From assembly GCA_003265975.1 (NCBI GenBank), contig QFBU01000027.1, forward strand, positions 1 to 18,216: a stretch of DNA of 18,216 bases. Reading direction: 5' to 3'. The notes beneath the pieces are model-generated. The model was given only the letters and a program-made list of their open reading frames with translations. It made no database searches and was not told where the DNA came from. Position numbers and translations under genes: made by a program. The stretch is from Candidatus Marinamargulisbacteria bacterium SCGC AAA071-K20 (GTDB lineage: Bacteria; Margulisbacteria; Marinamargulisbacteria; GCA-2716485; AAA071-K20). Of this stretch, positions 1-6,106 are shown piece by piece. Each line of letters begins with the position of its first letter. The stretch's first letter is position 1.

Positions 1-35
1 GTACTAACAATGTGTAAAACGTACTATGGATATGC

Positions 36-93
36 CAGTCTATGGACAGCCAGGAAAACAGGGTTTCCTCCGCCTGACCACAGTCTTTGGACA
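36..93. repeat. Imperfect 45-bp tandem repeat cores at left edge
   Basis: CAGTCTATGGACA (36-48) recurs as CAGTCTTTGGACA (81-93) with one mismatch and a 45-base period. TGACCACA is also repeated (75-82 and 105-112), and CAACTC-GTT-GAGTTG (92-106) is a perfect small hairpin. Reading frame 1 is open from the window edge to a TGA at 100-102, but it is too short to call a gene end. I do not recognise the element; it may be the tail of a mobile element or of an RNA that begins outside the window. Confidence 0.4.
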
Positions 94-169
94 ACTCGTT
101 GAGTTGACCACATCCCCACAGTTTCGAGTGCTAGTAGTGTTTTTAATGGGGAGGAAGTCCAACCCTTAA

Positions 170-196
170 CCCCAATCCTTGGGGAATTTTGTTTTT
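170..196 (+). terminator. Terminator-like hairpin with interrupted T tract
   Basis: CCCCAA-TCC-TTGGGG (170-184) is a perfect 6-bp stem with a 3-base loop, followed by AATTTTGTTTTT. This fits a modest intrinsic terminator on the + strand. It would end a transcript entering from the left edge. The A's before the T tract and the G inside it weaken the call. Confidence 0.4.
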
Positions 197-208
197 ACCG
201 GACACTAC
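187..208 (+). repeat. 22-bp dispersed repeat, copy 1
   Basis: The 22 bases ending in CGGACACTAC match positions 2746-2767 with one mismatch (C198 versus T2757), in the same orientation. AGTAGTGT at 133-140 is an exact inverted copy of ACACTACT at 202-209, so positions 133-209 have short terminal inverted repeats. The form resembles the end of an insertion sequence, but no transposase is visible and I cannot assign a family. Confidence 0.5.
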
Positions 209-362
209 TGTTCTCTTATATATTTTTTGGCCACACCATTACTTAAATCACGACTAGCCGCCTGCTTCTCGTATCGCATTTTGATTTTCAACATTATTAC
301 GAGCTAAACGCCCCAAAACCGGTCAATTAAGTTACTGAGCCGAATACACCTGACTTTTTTCT

Positions 363-437
363 TATAATCGTTAAAATCGTATTTATATGGCTTATTTTAA
401 CGATAATGGCTTAAAAATCGTTAAAAGATGGTATAGT
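363..437 (+). promoter_or_regulatory. fic promoter region with three operator-like repeats
   Basis: The 10-mer ATCGTTAAAA occurs at 367-376 (+), 395-404 (as its reverse complement TTTTAACGAT) and 417-426 (+). A TATAAT at 363-368 touches the first copy. A TATAGT at 432-437 lies just after the third copy and 7 bases before the fic ATG. Three exact copies in 60 bases across both candidate -10 boxes look like operator sites for a repressor. The Fic protein's own C-terminal DNA-binding-like segment is the obvious candidate, which would mean autoregulation. The sites are seen directly; the regulator is inferred. Confidence 0.5.
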
Positions 438-444
438 TAGTGAC

Positions 445-1320
445 ATGTCAAATAAATTAAATGTATATAAAAAAATACAAGTTTTACGTGAGAGATATAT
501 TAAATCTTCTGTTGGAAAAGAGGCGCTACTTCAACTTATAACGGAAACTGAAATAGCTGAACATGTATATAACTCTAATGCGATCGAGAATAGTACATTA
601 ACTTTAGAAGAAACTGAAAAAATATTATTACAAATAGATTTGGAGAGGTTTATTTCTGAACGAGAATTATTTGAGGCTAAAAACTTAGCTAGAGTAGTTA
701 GTTATATAGATAAAAAGGCAATGGAGCTGCCATTAACGCTAGATTTGATTTTAATGCTACATAAAATGTTACTTTCAAATATAAGAGATGATATTGCTGG
801 ACGTCTTAGAGAAGGGAATGAATATGTTCGAGTTGCAAATCATATAGCTCCTCCACCTAAAGAATTAGACTCTCTACTTAGCTCAATGTTACAGGTCTAT
901 AATTCGAATGTTTATGACTCTATCATTAGTCGTATTGCTACTGCTCATTTATCTTTTGAATACGCTCATCCATTTGTAGACGGAAATGGTCGGATAGGTC
1001 GGCTTATTAATAACTACTTATTAATAAGAGATGGGTATGTTCCTATTAATATAAAATATATAGATCGTAAAACTTATTATGATGCACTTAGGGCTTTTGA
1101 TGTTAGTGGTGAGACTCGTATAATGGAAGAAATAGTTGGGCGTGCCTTAACAAATAGTTATCATAAAAGACTTGCTTATTTAGAGGGTAAAAAAATAATT
1201 ACCTTAAACGAATTTTCTAAGCAAAATAAACTTTCGCACGCAAATCTCATTAATAAAGCAAAAAGACAAACAATAGAAACCTTTATGGAAAAAGGTGTTT
1301 GGAAGATTGGTGTTTTGTGA
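445..1320 (+). CDS. Fic-domain protein (class II, self-inhibited AMPylase type)
   Basis: This 291-residue protein has the canonical Fic motif HPFVDGNGRIGR (175-186), with catalytic His175 and the GNGR phosphate-binding loop. A PPP-containing segment (HIAPPP, 133-138) precedes it, as in many Fic proteins. Residues 44-49 (SNAIEN) fit the inhibitory motif [ST]xxxE[GN]. Its N-terminal position makes this a class II Fic protein, expected to transfer AMP or another nucleotide to protein hydroxyls and to be held off by Glu48. The last 40 residues, ending KGVWKIGVL, resemble a small helix-turn-helix with a wing, so the protein may bind DNA. There is no Shine-Dalgarno sequence; a TATAGT 7 bases upstream of the ATG would give a leaderless mRNA. 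The gene looks more AT-rich than its neighbours, which suggests acquisition by transfer. Its target is unknown; it could be a self-regulating housekeeping Fic, a toxin or an effector. Confidence 0.93.
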   Translation: MSNKLNVYKKIQVLRERYIKSSVGKEALLQLITETEIAEHVYNSNAIENSTLTLEETEKILLQIDLERFISERELFEAKNLARVVSYIDKKAMELPLTLDLILMLHKMLLSNIRDDIAGRLREGNEYVRVANHIAPPPKELDSLLSSMLQVYNSNVYDSIISRIATAHLSFEYAHPFVDGNGRIGRLINNYLLIRDGYVPINIKYIDRKTYYDALRAFDVSGETRIMEEIVGRALTNSYHKRLAYLEGKKIITLNEFSKQNKLSHANLINKAKRQTIETFMEKGVWKIGVL

Positions 1321-1527
1321 AAAAGAACGACCTTTAGTCTCTGCCACAAGGGGCTTTACAAAGAATATAATTCAATATCAAATCAAGATTACATTCGTTG
1401 GTTGTTTTTGTGTATCGTTTCTTTGTCATATATTCTATGATTCATTTCTATTTCTTCAATACTGGTTGCTTTCATAGCAGTGAGCATACTATATAGAGTC
1501 TCCTTGATAGTTCTTATGGGGCAACGG
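1321..1527. other. Convergent intergenic region, no gene seen
   Basis: This is the spacer between the 3' ends of the fic and SPFH genes. I see no strong hairpin followed by a T tract for either gene. Short open frames exist on both strands, but none has convincing coding character. Confidence 0.5.
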
Positions 1528-2376
1528 TTAAGTTATTTTAGTCGTGTTTATTGGAAACGGAGCGCCGGCAAGATCTCCCACTACATTTACAAGGTCACTA
1601 TTTAAAGGAACAATTACTTTACTATTATTTTTTAAAGACTCGCTAACGGTATCAAGACGTTTAAGAATTTGTGCATTTCCAACAAAATATTTTTCAGCAG
1701 ACTCGTTTACAATTTTAATGGCTTCTCCGTCTGCTTCGGCCTTTAATTTGATAGCGGTTGCTATTCCTTCGGCCTTTTTAATTTCTGCTCGTCGTTCACC
1801 GTCTGCTTTTGTTTCTATTGCTGTGGCTAAGTCTAATGCGGCAATTTTTTCATTTTCGGCTTTAACAACCATGTTCATAGCAATTTGAACATCTTCTGGT
1901 GGTTCTATACGCTGTAACTCAACTCTAACAACGCTAATTCCCCACTTATTAACTTCTTTGTCTAATATTTTTTCAACTTCGCTATTTATAGTGTCTCTAT
2001 TTTCATTAGCTTCTGTTAATGTCATTTTACCTATAACTGCTCTTAGTGTCGTTTTAGCTAGTGAGGGTACAGACGAAATAAAATCATTTACATTATAAAG
2101 TGACTTCTTTGCGTCTTCGACTTTGTAATATACAACTCCGTCAACTTCAGCATTTAACTTGTCTTTGGTAATAATAGACTGCGGGTCGATATCAACTCTT
2201 CTCTCAGTAATATTGATACGATACATTTTGTGTAATCCGGGAATAATCCAATTGAACCCCGCGGTTCCAGTCTTAGAATATTGACCTAAAAACTCTACAA
2301 TACCAAGTTCGATTGGTCTTACAATTCTAATTCCTGACGAAAATATTACGACTATGATGGCTATGATAAATATCAT
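1528..2376 (-). CDS. SPFH/band-7 (stomatin-like) membrane protein
   Basis: The start is the ATG at 2376 because AGGAG (2384-2388 on the + strand) sits 7 bases upstream; the in-frame ATG at 2409 lacks such a site. The 282-residue product begins with one membrane segment (about 2-17). An SPFH domain follows: the RPIELGIVEFLGQY stretch, then ITERRVDIDPQSIITKD, a typical stomatin/QmcA-like first strand block, and VVRVELQRIEPPEDVQ. Next comes an Ala/Glu/Lys-rich helical coiled coil (about 170-235), rich in AEN, KAEG and KAEADGEA repeats. Proteins of this family oligomerise into rings on the membrane and scaffold microdomains or control membrane proteases. No NfeD-type partner gene lies next to it, so a specific role cannot be given. 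HflK/HflC is less likely because the gene stands alone. Confidence 0.9.
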   Translation of the reverse strand: MIFIIAIIVVIFSSGIRIVRPIELGIVEFLGQYSKTGTAGFNWIIPGLHKMYRINITERRVDIDPQSIITKDKLNAEVDGVVYYKVEDAKKSLYNVNDFISSVPSLAKTTLRAVIGKMTLTEANENRDTINSEVEKILDKEVNKWGISVVRVELQRIEPPEDVQIAMNMVVKAENEKIAALDLATAIETKADGERRAEIKKAEGIATAIKLKAEADGEAIKIVNESAEKYFVGNAQILKRLDTVSESLKNNSKVIVPLNSDLVNVVGDLAGAPFPINTTKIT

Positions 2377-2699
2377 TAGTTGACTCCTTTTTTTAAATAA
2401 GCACAGCAATACATGGTGTTCTTACTGTCCTATTCTTACATGCATGTCCCTTAACCCCTAGAACAACAACGTTTTAGCTTGTTATAGCCAGTCCAAAATA
2501 GAATGTCCGAAGTAAAAGCGTAAAGAAAAATGTTTTGAGGATATATATAAAATAACAAAGCATTTCAACCATGCATCTCTAGACTCTAGATTTGAACTTT
2601 TTTATGGACCTCTCAAACTCCTGTTGTGCTAAATTTAGTGATAGGCTATTCCTCCTGTTTTTGATCATTCAAGAAGATAGCCTATCTTAACTTTCAAAT

Positions 2700-2722
2700 G
2701 CACGTCTACGACGTGTTTTTTT
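2700..2722 (+). terminator. Intrinsic terminator without an upstream gene
   Basis: CACGTC-TAC-GACGTG (2701-2715) is a perfect 6-bp stem with a 3-base loop, followed directly by seven T's (2716-2722). G2700 and T2716 can add a wobble pair. The geometry is that of a good rho-independent terminator on the + strand. It is noteworthy because no + strand gene precedes it locally. Confidence 0.65.
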
Positions 2723-2745
2723 ATGCTTATTTCATGAGGAAGTTT

Positions 2746-2767
2746 TTTTGTTTTTATCGGACACTAC
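2746..2767 (+). repeat. 22-bp dispersed repeat, copy 2
   Basis: These bases match 187-208 at 21 of 22 positions in direct orientation, and both copies have GAGGAAGT a short way upstream. The two copies bracket the fic and SPFH genes. They could be remnants of insertion-sequence ends or recombination sites that delivered this 2.5-kb segment. Confidence 0.5.
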
Positions 2768-2784
2768 CCGTTGATTGTCGTCCA

Positions 2785-2809
2785 TAAAAAAATGGCTTAC
2801 TTCAAGCCC
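2785..2809 (-). terminator. Terminator of the PBP1A-trxB operon
   Basis: Read on the minus strand, GGCTT-GAAGT-AAGCC (2808-2794) forms a 5-bp stem with a 5-base loop and is followed by ATTTTTTTA (seven T's, 2792-2786). It lies about 60 bases past the trxB stop. A standard intrinsic terminator is the simplest reading. Confidence 0.65.
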
Positions 2810-2868
2810 TCTACAGTATTTACAGATAGCTTTAAGAATTTGGGGCTGTCTTATTTCTTCATTGTTAC

Positions 2869-3804
2869 TTAGTCTACTAAAAACTGCTCTGCATCTAGCG
2901 CGGCCATACACCCAGATCCTGCAGCGGTGATGGCTTGTCTGTATCTTTTGTCTTGTACGTCACCACAAGCAAATACCCCGCTTACAGAAGTGTTAGCGGT
3001 TCCTGGAGTGGTGATGATGTATCCAGTTTCGTCGCACTCTACTTGTTTTTCTAAAAAGCTTGTATTTGGAGTATGACCAATCGCATAAAAAAGTCCATTA
3101 GCTTCGATGTCTTTTTCTTCGCCTGTTTTATTATTTTTGATGTGAACGTGAGTGAGTAGGTTTTCGCCCTTGGCTTCAAGTGCTTCGGTATTCCAAAGAA
3201 TCTCTATTTTGTCGTTATTTTTTGTACGTTCTTGCATTACCTTGGACGCTCTTAATTCGTCTCGTCTAACTAGTAAAACTACTTTTGAAGCAAATTTAGT
3301 TAAGAAGGTAGCTTCCTCACATGCCGAGTCGCCGCCACCAATAACTACTAGTGGTTTATTTCTAAAAAGAGGAAGTGCTCCGTCGCAAACAGCACATGCT
3401 GACATGCCTTTTTGCCAATATTTTTCTTCTCCAGGAATACCCATCCGTTTTGCAGTGGCTCCTGTAGCAATAATAACGCAATCAGCCGCTACTGTTTCTT
3501 TGTCCCAATAAACCATAAATGGTTTTTTTGACAAGTCTACTTTATGAACTGTTTTCATTAAGAGCTCAGCTCCACAATGTTCGGCTTGGTCTCTCATTTT
3601 CATCATAAGCTCTGGGCCACTAATTTCTTTGTATCCTGGAAAGTTTTCAACTTCGGTTGTGGTGGTTAATTGACCGCCGGCGGCGACGCCTCCAGCCATT
3701 TCGCCTTCGAACATGAGTGGGTTAAGCTCAGCTCTTGCTGCATAAATGGCAGCTGTGTGTGCAGCTGGGCCTGATCCTATTATTACTACTTTTCGTGTGG
3801 TCAT
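2869..3804 (-). CDS. trxB: Thioredoxin-disulfide reductase
   Basis: This 311-residue flavoenzyme uses NADPH to reduce thioredoxin in the cytoplasm. The sequence shows the FAD-binding GSGPAA (10-15), the redox-active pair CAVC (Cys137 and Cys140), the NADPH-binding GGGDSA (156-161) with VRRDELRAS (179-187) for the phosphate, and the second FAD motif GVFACGDVQD (276-285). Length and motif order are those of the bacterial low-Mr enzyme. AGGAG lies 6 bases before the ATG. The upstream PBP1A stop codon TAG is itself part of that ribosome binding site (TAGGAG), so translation of the two genes is probably coupled. The gene ends at a convincing terminator. Confidence 0.97.
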   Translation of the reverse strand: MTTRKVVIIGSGPAAHTAAIYAARAELNPLMFEGEMAGGVAAGGQLTTTTEVENFPGYKEISGPELMMKMRDQAEHCGAELLMKTVHKVDLSKKPFMVYWDKETVAADCVIIATGATAKRMGIPGEEKYWQKGMSACAVCDGALPLFRNKPLVVIGGGDSACEEATFLTKFASKVVLLVRRDELRASKVMQERTKNNDKIEILWNTEALEAKGENLLTHVHIKNNKTGEEKDIEANGLFYAIGHTPNTSFLEKQVECDETGYIITTPGTANTSVSGVFACGDVQDKRYRQAITAAGSGCMAALDAEQFLVD

Positions 3805-3813
3805 TACTTACTC

Positions 3814-5955
3814 CTAATTAGCCTCAAAAAATTGAATGAGATCTTTTTCTTTGTCTTCTTTTTTCTCTGATGACCATCGTCGGTCTTCCGCTGTGTCAAA
3901 TTCTTTGGGTTCTGTGCCCTTCCAATATTTTTCAGTGGTTACACTGTCTTCAGGGCTATAGTCTGTAGCTAACTTTCCAGTTTTCCAATTTACTTTTCGT
4001 TGTACTAATCCTTTTGGACGAGGAAAGTCTTGTGGTGGAACTTTTCGTAGTGCTTCTTTCATAAACTCTCGCCACATACTTGCAGGTACCCATCCACCAG
4101 TCATTTTATAGGTGGGTGTATTGTTGTCGTTTCCTACCCAGGTTATACATACTAATTGAGGTACAAACCCAACAAACCAGGCGTCTCTGTAGTCTGACGT
4201 GGTTCCTGTTTTACCAGCGACGGGTCTAGGCAATTTGGCGTTTCGGCCGGTACCGTATTTCACAATACCTTTCATCATATCAACTAAGGTCGCAATTAAA
4301 TTGGCATTAAATACTCGACGTTCTACTATTTTATGTTCATACAGAGGTGTCCCGTCTCTGTCCTCGATAGAAATGATTCCAGTGGGTTCTACACGCTTGC
4401 CGTTGTTTGCAAATACACCGTATGCCGAGCCTAGCTCTAACATGGTAACTTCGTTGGCGCCTAATGGGAGTGAAAGAATTGGTTTGAGGGGTGATGTTAT
4501 TCCTAATTTTTTGGCGTTTTCAACAACCGTTTCAGGACCTATTAAATAGTTTAGTTTAATGGCAATGACGTTTACTGAACGCTCAAAGGCTTTTCTCATA
4601 GGAATGTTTCCTAAGTATTTTTGTGTATAGTTTTTAGGGCCGTAAGGTCCTTCTATTGTGTTGAAGGTTACAGGGCTGTCTTCTATAAATGATCCGGGAG
4701 AGAATCCTTTTTGAAGAGCTGATAGATACAAAAAGGGCTTGAAGGCAGAGCCTGGTTGACGCTTGGATTGGGTTACTCGGTTAAATTCGTTGTTTTGAAA
4801 ATCAGCGCCACCTTGCATGGCTTTTATGTATCCTGTGCGAGGGTCGATAGCTAATATCGCACCTTGTTCGTAGTTTAAGGAGGCTACTTTTTGGCCTTTA
4901 ACCCATTTTGGAGATTGGCCGTACTCTATGTATTTCTTTACGGTTTTTTCGGCGTGTTCTTGAAGTCCATAGTTGAGCGTTGTGTGAACTCTCATCCCAG
5001 AGGTATAGGCGGCCTCTTCTCCATACATTTCTATAAGTTGCTTGATGATGAAAGAGGTAAAAAAGGGCGCTTTGTATCGAAACTTTTTTCGTTTAGCAAT
5101 GATGATTTCTTCTGTGTAGGCAATATTTGATTCTTGTTTAGTGATAATGTCTAGATCAACCATTCTGTCTAGAACCAACTTTTGCCTTACTTTTGCGCCA
5201 CGAAAGTTTCTTATAGGGCTGTAAAGTTCTGGTCCAGTAAGAATTCCTACCAATAGTGCCGACTCTGCTAGATTCAAATTTTGTGCGGGTTTTTGATAGT
5301 ACATTCTAGATGCCGACTCAATACCATAGGCATTGTGCCCCCAATACACTTGATTGAGGTACATTTCTAATATTTCTGTTTTTGTATATTTTCGTTCAAT
5401 TTGAACGGCTAAAATAGCTTCTGCTAATTTCCTCACTATTGTTCGTTGCCTATGAAGAAATAAGTTTCTGGCAAGTTGTTGGGTAAGCGTGCTCCCTCCC
5501 TGAACAAAACCACCGGCCATAATATCTTTAACTAAGGCTCTAAAAATTCCTTTAAAGTCTAGGCCATGATGATCATAGTAATTACTGTCTTCCATAGCGA
5601 CTACCGCTTTTTGGATTTCTGGTGAAATTTTTTCAATTGGAATTAGTACTCGATTTTCTTCTAAGTGAAGTTCGGCAAGAACAACGTTGTCTTCTGAGAT
5701 TATTTTTGTGGTTTCAGCTGGAATATAGGTACTTATGGTTTCTACGTCTGGAAGTTTTCTTGAGATATTAAAAATGACGATGCTTAATACTATAAATCCG
5801 ATAAAACCAATTGTGAAAAAAAATAGAGATAATTTTTTTAGAAAGCCTCCTAATTTTCGCTGCTTGTCTTTTCGGGCTTGAAATCTAGCGCCTACGCTGC
5901 TTTTTCCCGATGAGCGAGTCAATTTTCCTATTGAGTATCTTGAACGGAATATCAA
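3814..5955 (-). CDS. mrcA: Penicillin-binding protein 1A (bifunctional transglycosylase/transpeptidase)
   Basis: This class A PBP polymerises lipid II and crosslinks peptidoglycan on the outer face of the inner membrane. A basic cytoplasmic tail is followed by one membrane anchor (about 43-65). The GT51 domain shows EDSNYYDHHG with catalytic Glu122, GGSTLTQQLARN (153-164) and the conserved ILEMYLNQVYWG. The transpeptidase domain has SAFK with nucleophile Ser403, SVN (460-462) and KTGTTS (from 582). The start is uncertain. A GTG at 5964 directly abuts the AGGAA at 5965-5969, leaving no spacing, whereas the TTG at 5955 is 9 bases away; I chose the TTG (713 residues; 716 with the GTG). It is the first gene of an operon with trxB, driven by the promoter at 5990-6018. 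The C-terminal tail is charged and low in complexity. Confidence 0.96.
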   Translation of the reverse strand: MIFRSRYSIGKLTRSSGKSSVGARFQARKDKQRKLGGFLKKLSLFFFTIGFIGFIVLSIVIFNISRKLPDVETISTYIPAETTKIISEDNVVLAELHLEENRVLIPIEKISPEIQKAVVAMEDSNYYDHHGLDFKGIFRALVKDIMAGGFVQGGSTLTQQLARNLFLHRQRTIVRKLAEAILAVQIERKYTKTEILEMYLNQVYWGHNAYGIESASRMYYQKPAQNLNLAESALLVGILTGPELYSPIRNFRGAKVRQKLVLDRMVDLDIITKQESNIAYTEEIIIAKRKKFRYKAPFFTSFIIKQLIEMYGEEAAYTSGMRVHTTLNYGLQEHAEKTVKKYIEYGQSPKWVKGQKVASLNYEQGAILAIDPRTGYIKAMQGGADFQNNEFNRVTQSKRQPGSAFKPFLYLSALQKGFSPGSFIEDSPVTFNTIEGPYGPKNYTQKYLGNIPMRKAFERSVNVIAIKLNYLIGPETVVENAKKLGITSPLKPILSLPLGANEVTMLELGSAYGVFANNGKRVEPTGIISIEDRDGTPLYEHKIVERRVFNANLIATLVDMMKGIVKYGTGRNAKLPRPVAGKTGTTSDYRDAWFVGFVPQLVCITWVGNDNNTPTYKMTGGWVPASMWREFMKEALRKVPPQDFPRPKGLVQRKVNWKTGKLATDYSPEDSVTTEKYWKGTEPKEFDTAEDRRWSSEKKEDKEKDLIQFFEAN

Positions 5956-5989
5956 CTTAACCACTTCCTGCTTTTTTTACGAGTCTTAA

Positions 5990-6018
5990 AGTGTAGGTTT
6001 CAAGCGTGGAAAAGTCAA
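5990..6018 (-). promoter_or_regulatory. Sigma-70-type promoter of PBP1A-trxB
   Basis: On the minus strand TTGACT (6018-6013) is followed after exactly 17 bases by TACACT (5995-5990). The predicted start near 5983 leaves a short leader containing AGGAA before the PBP1A start. Confidence 0.7.
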
Positions 6019-6106
6019 TTCATTAAAGGGGCTTCTATGTTTAGAAGTGTCTTTTTTGTGGGAAGTGTACCTCTTAGAACAATTTGATTTTTTATGGAGG
6101 TTATAT

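Larger units (their letters stand above)
2598..2791. repeat. 12-bp perfect inverted repeat bounding a 194-bp segment
   Basis: TTTTTTATGGAC (2598-2609) is the exact reverse complement of GTCCATAAAAAA (2780-2791). The enclosed segment includes two further hairpins and the 22-bp repeat, an organisation reminiscent of a MITE. The A/T-rich half of the arm lowers its significance, and one arm also doubles as the T tract of the trxB terminator. The pairing could therefore be coincidental. Confidence 0.35.
2377..2868. other. 492-bp structured intergenic region; possible small RNA on + strand
   Basis: No protein gene is supported here. Going right, the region contains a 10-bp perfect inverted repeat, GATAGGCTAT (2640-2649) with ATAGCCTATC (2677-2686). 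It also holds a + strand intrinsic terminator at 2700-2722, a 12-bp inverted repeat enclosing 2598-2791, the second copy of the 22-bp repeat, and the minus-strand trxB terminator. The + strand terminator has no upstream + strand protein gene closer than fic (ends 1320), so a small non-coding transcript is a reasonable guess. I could not find a clear promoter for it. Confidence 0.4.

Noticed and set aside
60..120. CCACA-rich stretch considered as DnaA boxes or a replication origin
   Set aside because: No site matches TTATCCACA closely, there is no AT-rich unwinding tract in the right place, and no dnaA or dnaN gene is nearby.
151..160. GAGGAAGTCC, resembling the conserved start of bacterial RNase P RNA
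   Set aside because: The rest of the RNase P core (P4 pairing and conserved loops) does not follow; the match is a short coincidence.
1295..1477. A 60-codon + strand frame overlapping the end of fic
   Set aside because: It starts inside the fic gene, has no ribosome binding site, and its product is dominated by Cys/Phe runs typical of chance translation of AT-rich DNA.
1389..1487. A 32-codon minus-strand frame with AAGGAG upstream
   Set aside because: The Shine-Dalgarno spacing (12 bases) is too long and the frame too short to support without conservation data.
6031..6057. Hairpin GCTTCT/AGAAGT followed by T's in the kinase leader, considered as an attenuator
   Set aside because: The stem is only 6 bp with a wobble pair, and three bases separate it from the T tract; too weak to call.
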